Below, one piece after another: positions 60,440 through 64,000 of a stretch of DNA of 64,000 nucleotides. Made by a program: the position numbers and the translations under genes. The notes below the pieces were generated by a model. It did not search any database and was not told where the DNA came from. It worked only from the letters and a program-made list of their open reading frames with translations. The stretch covers positions 124,001-188,000 of the forward strand of contig NZ_SNXB01000008.1 of assembly GCF_004362055.1 (NCBI RefSeq), in the 5' to 3' direction. How positions within the stretch are numbered: position 1 is the stretch's first letter; each line of letters opens with the position of its first letter. This stretch comes from Flavobacterium sp. 245 (lineage in GTDB: Bacteria; Bacteroidota; Bacteroidia; Flavobacteriales; Flavobacteriaceae).

Positions 60440-61651
60440 TTATTTTGTGCTTACTGGATAAATTCCGATTTTATGTGTTCTCAAGATGTAATTTCCTAAT
60501 TGCTTACTATTTGAGAGCTGAAATTTAATTGCTCCTGATGCTTTTTTAGGCATGTGACATTCTACGCAATTTTCGGCTAATAAACTTCCTGACATTGTTT
60601 TTAAAGTTTTATCAGTATGTTTTAAATCCTGATGACAGCTCATACAGATTTTAGAGTATGATGTCATTTTTTTAGAAGCATTTTCATGTGGATTATGACA
60701 CGTAATGCAATCCATTTTTTCGCTGTTGATAAAGCATTTGCTTTGTGCCATCAAACGAAACTGGTTTCCGTGAACATCAAATTGTGCAGTGTCTGTAACG
60801 CTTCTAGTTGCTCTGTAGTAATCAGTTAAATTATCTCCGGGTTTAAAATCAAAACGCGATTTCAATTTCATCCCGTCATTTCCGGCATGACAAAGCGCGC
60901 AGGCATCCAGTCTTTGCTGTCTGTTTAAATTTTTAAAACTTGTAATGCTGTTGGCGACTTTTACATTTGGATTTTTTAAATGAAATTCAACATGTTTTTT
61001 TGCCGGACCATGACATTTTTCGCAGTCTATTCCGTAAACAATAGTTTCTTTTTTGATGATATCTTCAACATCCATAGACATCATGTTTTTTTCTGCAGAA
61101 CTTTGATTCACGCTTCGGCTGCTCGCATTTGAGGCGTGGCACGAATAACAGTCTTTTACAACCATTCGGTCGAAATACGGTTTGTCTGCTGGGAAACCTG
61201 GACTCGTAGCCCAATTGTTTATAGCATTATAGTAAGAAAGTGGAAGTTCGTACGTATTATTATTTCGCCAAAAAACCGAAGTTTGAGCATGTTTAATTCC
61301 AAAAACAATATCAAAACGGTGTGCTTCAACTTTTTTGCCATTTTTATACAAAACTTGAAAAAGACTGTCGCCGTGTTTTTCCATTACCAATTTGGTGTTT
61401 TTGTCATAAATAAAAGTATGATCGCCCTTATCAAATTCTCCTAAAACATTTCCTGAAATTGCTGGTGCGGTAGCCTTAAAGTGCGAACTTTTTAAAGCCA
61501 TATCATATTGTGTCTGATGGCATTGTATACAGCTTTCAGAACCTGCATAATCAGTGCCTCGTGGGTCAATATAATCATCAGATGAATCTTTGCAGCTGGT
61601 AAAATATACAGCCACAAGCAGAAGGGCAAAAAGAATGCGGATTTTTTTCAT
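60440..61651 (-). CDS. Seven-heme cytochrome c lipoprotein
   Basis: 403 residues. Lipoprotein signal (LFALLLVAVYFTSC, Cys 20). Seven CxxCH heme sites in order: CIQCH, CYSCH, CEKCH, CALCH, CITCH, CMSCH, CVECH. Beyond them are His residues suitable as distal ligands (for example HGNQFR, HNPHENA). The spacing resembles cytochrome c554/octaheme-like electron carriers rather than NrfA, as no CxxCK site is seen. Partner and acceptor not encoded nearby. Confidence 0.93.
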   Translation of the reverse strand: MKKIRILFALLLVAVYFTSCKDSSDDYIDPRGTDYAGSESCIQCHQTQYDMALKSSHFKATAPAISGNVLGEFDKGDHTFIYDKNTKLVMEKHGDSLFQVLYKNGKKVEAHRFDIVFGIKHAQTSVFWRNNNTYELPLSYYNAINNWATSPGFPADKPYFDRMVVKDCYSCHASNASSRSVNQSSAEKNMMSMDVEDIIKKETIVYGIDCEKCHGPAKKHVEFHLKNPNVKVANSITSFKNLNRQQRLDACALCHAGNDGMKLKSRFDFKPGDNLTDYYRATRSVTDTAQFDVHGNQFRLMAQSKCFINSEKMDCITCHNPHENASKKMTSYSKICMSCHQDLKHTDKTLKTMSGSLLAENCVECHMPKKASGAIKFQLSNSKQLGNYILRTHKIGIYPVSTK

Positions 61652-61734
61652 TGCCGTAAATATACTTTTTTTTGAAGAAAATCAAAATATATTTCAATAA
61701 TGAAAAAATGCTGTTAAAATATTTAGAATGCTTC

Positions 61735-62091
61735 TTAATTTAAGCCAGATCCGTAAACATATTCATCTAGTTCAATTCGGAAAAGAGAACCTTCAACCAA
61801 ATCTTTTATAGATTTTAATTCGGTAAGTGACACAGCTAAATCTATTGCAGAACAAGGCGTTTTTAATAAAAATTTATGACAGGAATATTTTAATTCACAG
61901 GCTTCACAACACGCATTTTCAATCATACTGTCTTCGATCAAATCGCAAAACTGATTCATTTCTGCAATTGTAAAATAAAAGCCTGTTTCCTTGAAAACCA
62001 GTTGTATTTTGTCAACTATGGTTTCGTTATTTTGTTTCCAATAAAAAGCTATCCCAAAATTGTTATGATATATCTGTTCTATTTCTCTCAT
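61735..62091 (-). CDS. Cys-rich small protein of unknown function, paralog A
   Basis: 118 residues. The core shares with the next gene REIEQIYHNNFGIAFYWK, SLTELKSIKDLVEGSLFR and the C-terminal YGSG(L/M)N. A central cluster CCEACELKYSC gives four Cys within 11 residues, with two more Cys (FCDL, TPCS) nearby; this looks like a metal or iron-sulfur site. Family name not recalled with certainty. Confidence 0.7.
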   Translation of the reverse strand: MREIEQIYHNNFGIAFYWKQNNETIVDKIQLVFKETGFYFTIAEMNQFCDLIEDSMIENACCEACELKYSCHKFLLKTPCSAIDLAVSLTELKSIKDLVEGSLFRIELDEYVYGSGLN

Positions 62092-62243
62092 CGTAAATCC
62101 TTTTATTAAGACAAATATAAATATTATTTATATTAATTCTAAATAAAAAGGTCGTAAAAGTTTGAAAAATGTTTTCATCCAGTTTACAAAATCTTGATGT
62201 CGAAAAAAGTTTGGATTAGTTGGGTAAGAGAGGTCGAAATCCT

Positions 62244-62600
62244 TTAGTTCATTCCAGAACCGTAAATATATTCATTGAGATTAAGTCGAAATAATGAACC
62301 TTCAACTAAGTCTTTGATGGAATTTAATTCAATAGGTGATATTTCTAAATCTATTGCAACGTAAGGTGTTTTCAATAAAAATTTATCAATGGCGCGCTTT
62401 ACACCACGCGTATCATAATCATTATGGTCTGTCACACAGTCTTCAATTAAATCGTGAAATTCATTTAATTCTTGAACTGAAAAATAAAATCCCATTTGTT
62501 TAAAAAGCAACTGGATTTTATCTGATATAATTTCGTTGCCTTCTTTCCAATAAAATGAAATTCCAAAATTGTTGCGGTATATCTGTTCGATGTCCTTCAT
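62244..62600 (-). CDS. Small protein of unknown function, paralog B
   Basis: 118 residues from the Met at 62600 (the frame starts 21 bases upstream with MRRKKIS, less likely). It aligns end to end with paralog A, but nearly all the Cys are gone: the CCEACELKYSC region reads DHNDYDTRGVKRA and only one Cys (EDC) remains. A tandem duplication followed by loss or gain of a metal site is the simplest view. Confidence 0.7.
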   Translation of the reverse strand: MKDIEQIYRNNFGISFYWKEGNEIISDKIQLLFKQMGFYFSVQELNEFHDLIEDCVTDHNDYDTRGVKRAIDKFLLKTPYVAIDLEISPIELNSIKDLVEGSLFRLNLNEYIYGSGMN

Positions 62601-62773
62601 GGAAATTTTTTTACGCCGCAAAGGTACATACTATTTGTACTAATATTTAATTAAGAAAAGCATAAAAAAAAGTCAAAAAACAGTATTAATAATTTGGTTT
62701 TTAATTGTTTGTGCTTGTTTTTTAGAAGTTCGCTTTTTAATAAACTGATATTTTTTAATGCGATTTAATAAAA

Positions 62774-63688
62774 TTAGTTCAGCCAATATTTTAAGTTGGA
62801 AAGAAATTCTTTCTGTTGGTCTACAAATAAATAATGCGAACAATTGTCGAGAAATGCGAAGTGATTTTTACCAACTAAATTTTTAATTGAAGTAATTTGT
62901 GCCAATGAAAAAATGCCATCTTCTTTTCCATAAATGGCAAAAATTGGAACTCCCGAAGCTTTAATTTTTTTTAAGAAAGGTCTGCTGTCTATGTTGTTTT
63001 GCTTTTCATTTTGATAAAAAAGTAATGGCGCATTTTTGTTCCTAATATTGGTTTTGAAAAATTCACTTGCTTCATAATCGGCATATAATTTTTTAGAATC
63101 AGGAGTTGGATTTGGCATTTTAAAGAATCCCTTTTCACTTGCAAGATCAAAACATCCTTTTCTGTATTCGGCAGAATTTTTATTTAGATTTTCTACGGTA
63201 TTTATTTTCTTTAATTGTTCAGAATCATTACTGTATTTAGTCTTCTGCGTATTTAAAATATGATCATAAGTTTCCTGCTGAGAAAATAATGCTCCGGCTA
63301 AAATTAAGGCACTCACATTTTTCGGATATTTATTTGCATAAAGCGTCGCAACCAAGCCTCCAAAACTATGACTAAGTAAAACTGCTTTTTTCAAGTGGTA
63401 TTTTACATAAATAGAATTTAGATCCTGAAAAGCTTCTTCATAAGTGAATTTTGCGTTGGAATCTGAAGATCTTCCTTCGCCTCTTCGGTCATATGCAATT
63501 ACAAAAAAGCCTAAGTTAGCGAGATTTTGAGCTGTTGTTCCTTCAAATAAAGTTGCGTTGCCACTTGGGCCTCCGTGAATGAAAATTATAGCTTTATTAT
63601 TCTCGTTTCCATAGGTTTTGATATAAAGATTTTGTCCATTTAGGAAAATGGATGTAATCAAAGCGACGATCAGTAATAATTGTTTCAT
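62774..63688 (-). CDS. Secreted alpha/beta hydrolase
   Basis: 304 residues with signal peptide (MKQLLLIVALITSIFLNGQ). HGGPSGNATLF oxyanion loop, YDRRGEGRS, nucleophile SHSFGG, Asp in YGKEDGIF and His in NCSHYLFV. Same general type as the hydrolase at 2836. Its start codon shares one base with the stop of the MFS transporter upstream, so the two are cotranscribed. Confidence 0.87.
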   Translation of the reverse strand: MKQLLLIVALITSIFLNGQNLYIKTYGNENNKAIIFIHGGPSGNATLFEGTTAQNLANLGFFVIAYDRRGEGRSSDSNAKFTYEEAFQDLNSIYVKYHLKKAVLLSHSFGGLVATLYANKYPKNVSALILAGALFSQQETYDHILNTQKTKYSNDSEQLKKINTVENLNKNSAEYRKGCFDLASEKGFFKMPNPTPDSKKLYADYEASEFFKTNIRNKNAPLLFYQNEKQNNIDSRPFLKKIKASGVPIFAIYGKEDGIFSLAQITSIKNLVGKNHFAFLDNCSHYLFVDQQKEFLSNLKYWLN

Positions 63689-64000
63689 TATTCCTGATTA
63701 TGATGCTCTTCCATATCTTTTTTAAGATCTAAATTTCTAAAAGTAGGAGATATAAAACCAAAGCCTAAAACGGTTAAAAGCGTAATACTTCCTCCAAAAA
63801 CAACAGACGTTACAGTGCCCATTAATTTTGCAGTGGCTCCACTTTCAAAAGCACCTAATTCATTAGACGATCCAACGAAAATTGAATTTACTGCTCCAAC
63901 ACGTCCACGCATATGATCGGGAGTTTTAAGCTGTAAAATCGTTTGGCGAATTACTACCGAAATTCCGTCGGCAAGTCCGCTCAAAAATAAAGCAAAAACA
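63688..64000 (-). CDS. MFS transporter, C-terminal part (partial)
   Basis: The frame is open to the end of the window (104 codons visible). MSGLADGISVVIRQTIL, HMRGRVGAVNSIFVGSSNELG and a last transmembrane helix match the C-terminal half of MFS exporters of the enterobactin/EntS-like group. Tail is acidic and His-rich (DMEEHHNQE). Substrate unknown. Confidence 0.8.
   Translation of the reverse strand, partial: VFALFLSGLADGISVVIRQTILQLKTPDHMRGRVGAVNSIFVGSSNELGAFESGATAKLMGTVTSVVFGGSITLLTVLGFGFISPTFRNLDLKKDMEEHHNQE

Overview
The window comes from a Flavobacterium-like member of the Bacteroidetes (inferred). It is AT-rich and carries a SusC/SusD outer-membrane uptake pair, a mevalonate-type HMG-CoA synthase, many small signal-peptide proteins, and promoters of the Bacteroidetes type (-7 box TAnnTTTG). 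Intergenic spaces hold palindromic repeats of the kind often seen in Flavobacteriaceae. No rRNA, CRISPR array, intact transposase or integrase was found. Two tRNAs are present.

Layout. 1-1201: end of a PD-(D/E)XK nuclease gene, a small membrane protein and an ABC ATPase. 1886-5035: two alpha/beta hydrolases and a Xaa-Pro aminopeptidase. 5534-9307: a leucine-rich-repeat protein, a GNAT acetyltransferase, a membrane LytTR regulator and small unknown proteins. 9469-14685: HMG-CoA synthase facing the succinate dehydrogenase operon sdhCAB. 14749-28616: a catabolic locus with GH20 hexosaminidase, DeoR-type regulator, M19 dipeptidase, D-threonine-aldolase-like PLP enzyme, KDPG aldolase, KDG kinase, RidA, GntP permease, SusD and SusC. 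28850-35192: omega-amidase-like enzyme, Ig-like lipoprotein, a two-gene unit of unknown function and methylmalonyl-CoA epimerase. 35339-38640: an accessory island beside a tRNA(CAT), with an ATPase-methyltransferase fusion and a broken HUH replication protein. 38774-44746: core genes ribE, pdxA, DUF177, rpmF, fabH, accB, accC. 45039-50931: six tandem PepSY-like secreted proteins followed by a sigma-54-type response regulator and a hybrid histidine kinase. 51113-56650: S9 peptidase, FAD oxidoreductase, mtgA, an LpxR-like protein. 56651-57862: a gene-poor stretch with structured repeats, a candidate minus-strand small RNA and tRNA-Ala. 57967-64000: enoyl-CoA hydratase, queD, lpxH, a seven-heme cytochrome, two paralogous unknown proteins, a third secreted hydrolase and the end of an MFS transporter.

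The strongest system-level reading is the 14.7-28.6 kb locus. Its enzyme set fits import of an amino-sugar-containing compound and conversion of a 2-amino-2-deoxy-aldonate (D-glucosaminate-like) to KDG, then KDPG, then pyruvate plus glyceraldehyde-3-phosphate. A 15-bp palindrome TGCA-N7-TGCA lies at the same distance from the likely -7 boxes of susC and the hexosaminidase, which suggests one regulator for both ends. The second candidate is the ATPase-methyltransferase fusion, which may be an undescribed defence gene. The third is the PepSY-like array with its neighbouring two-component system.
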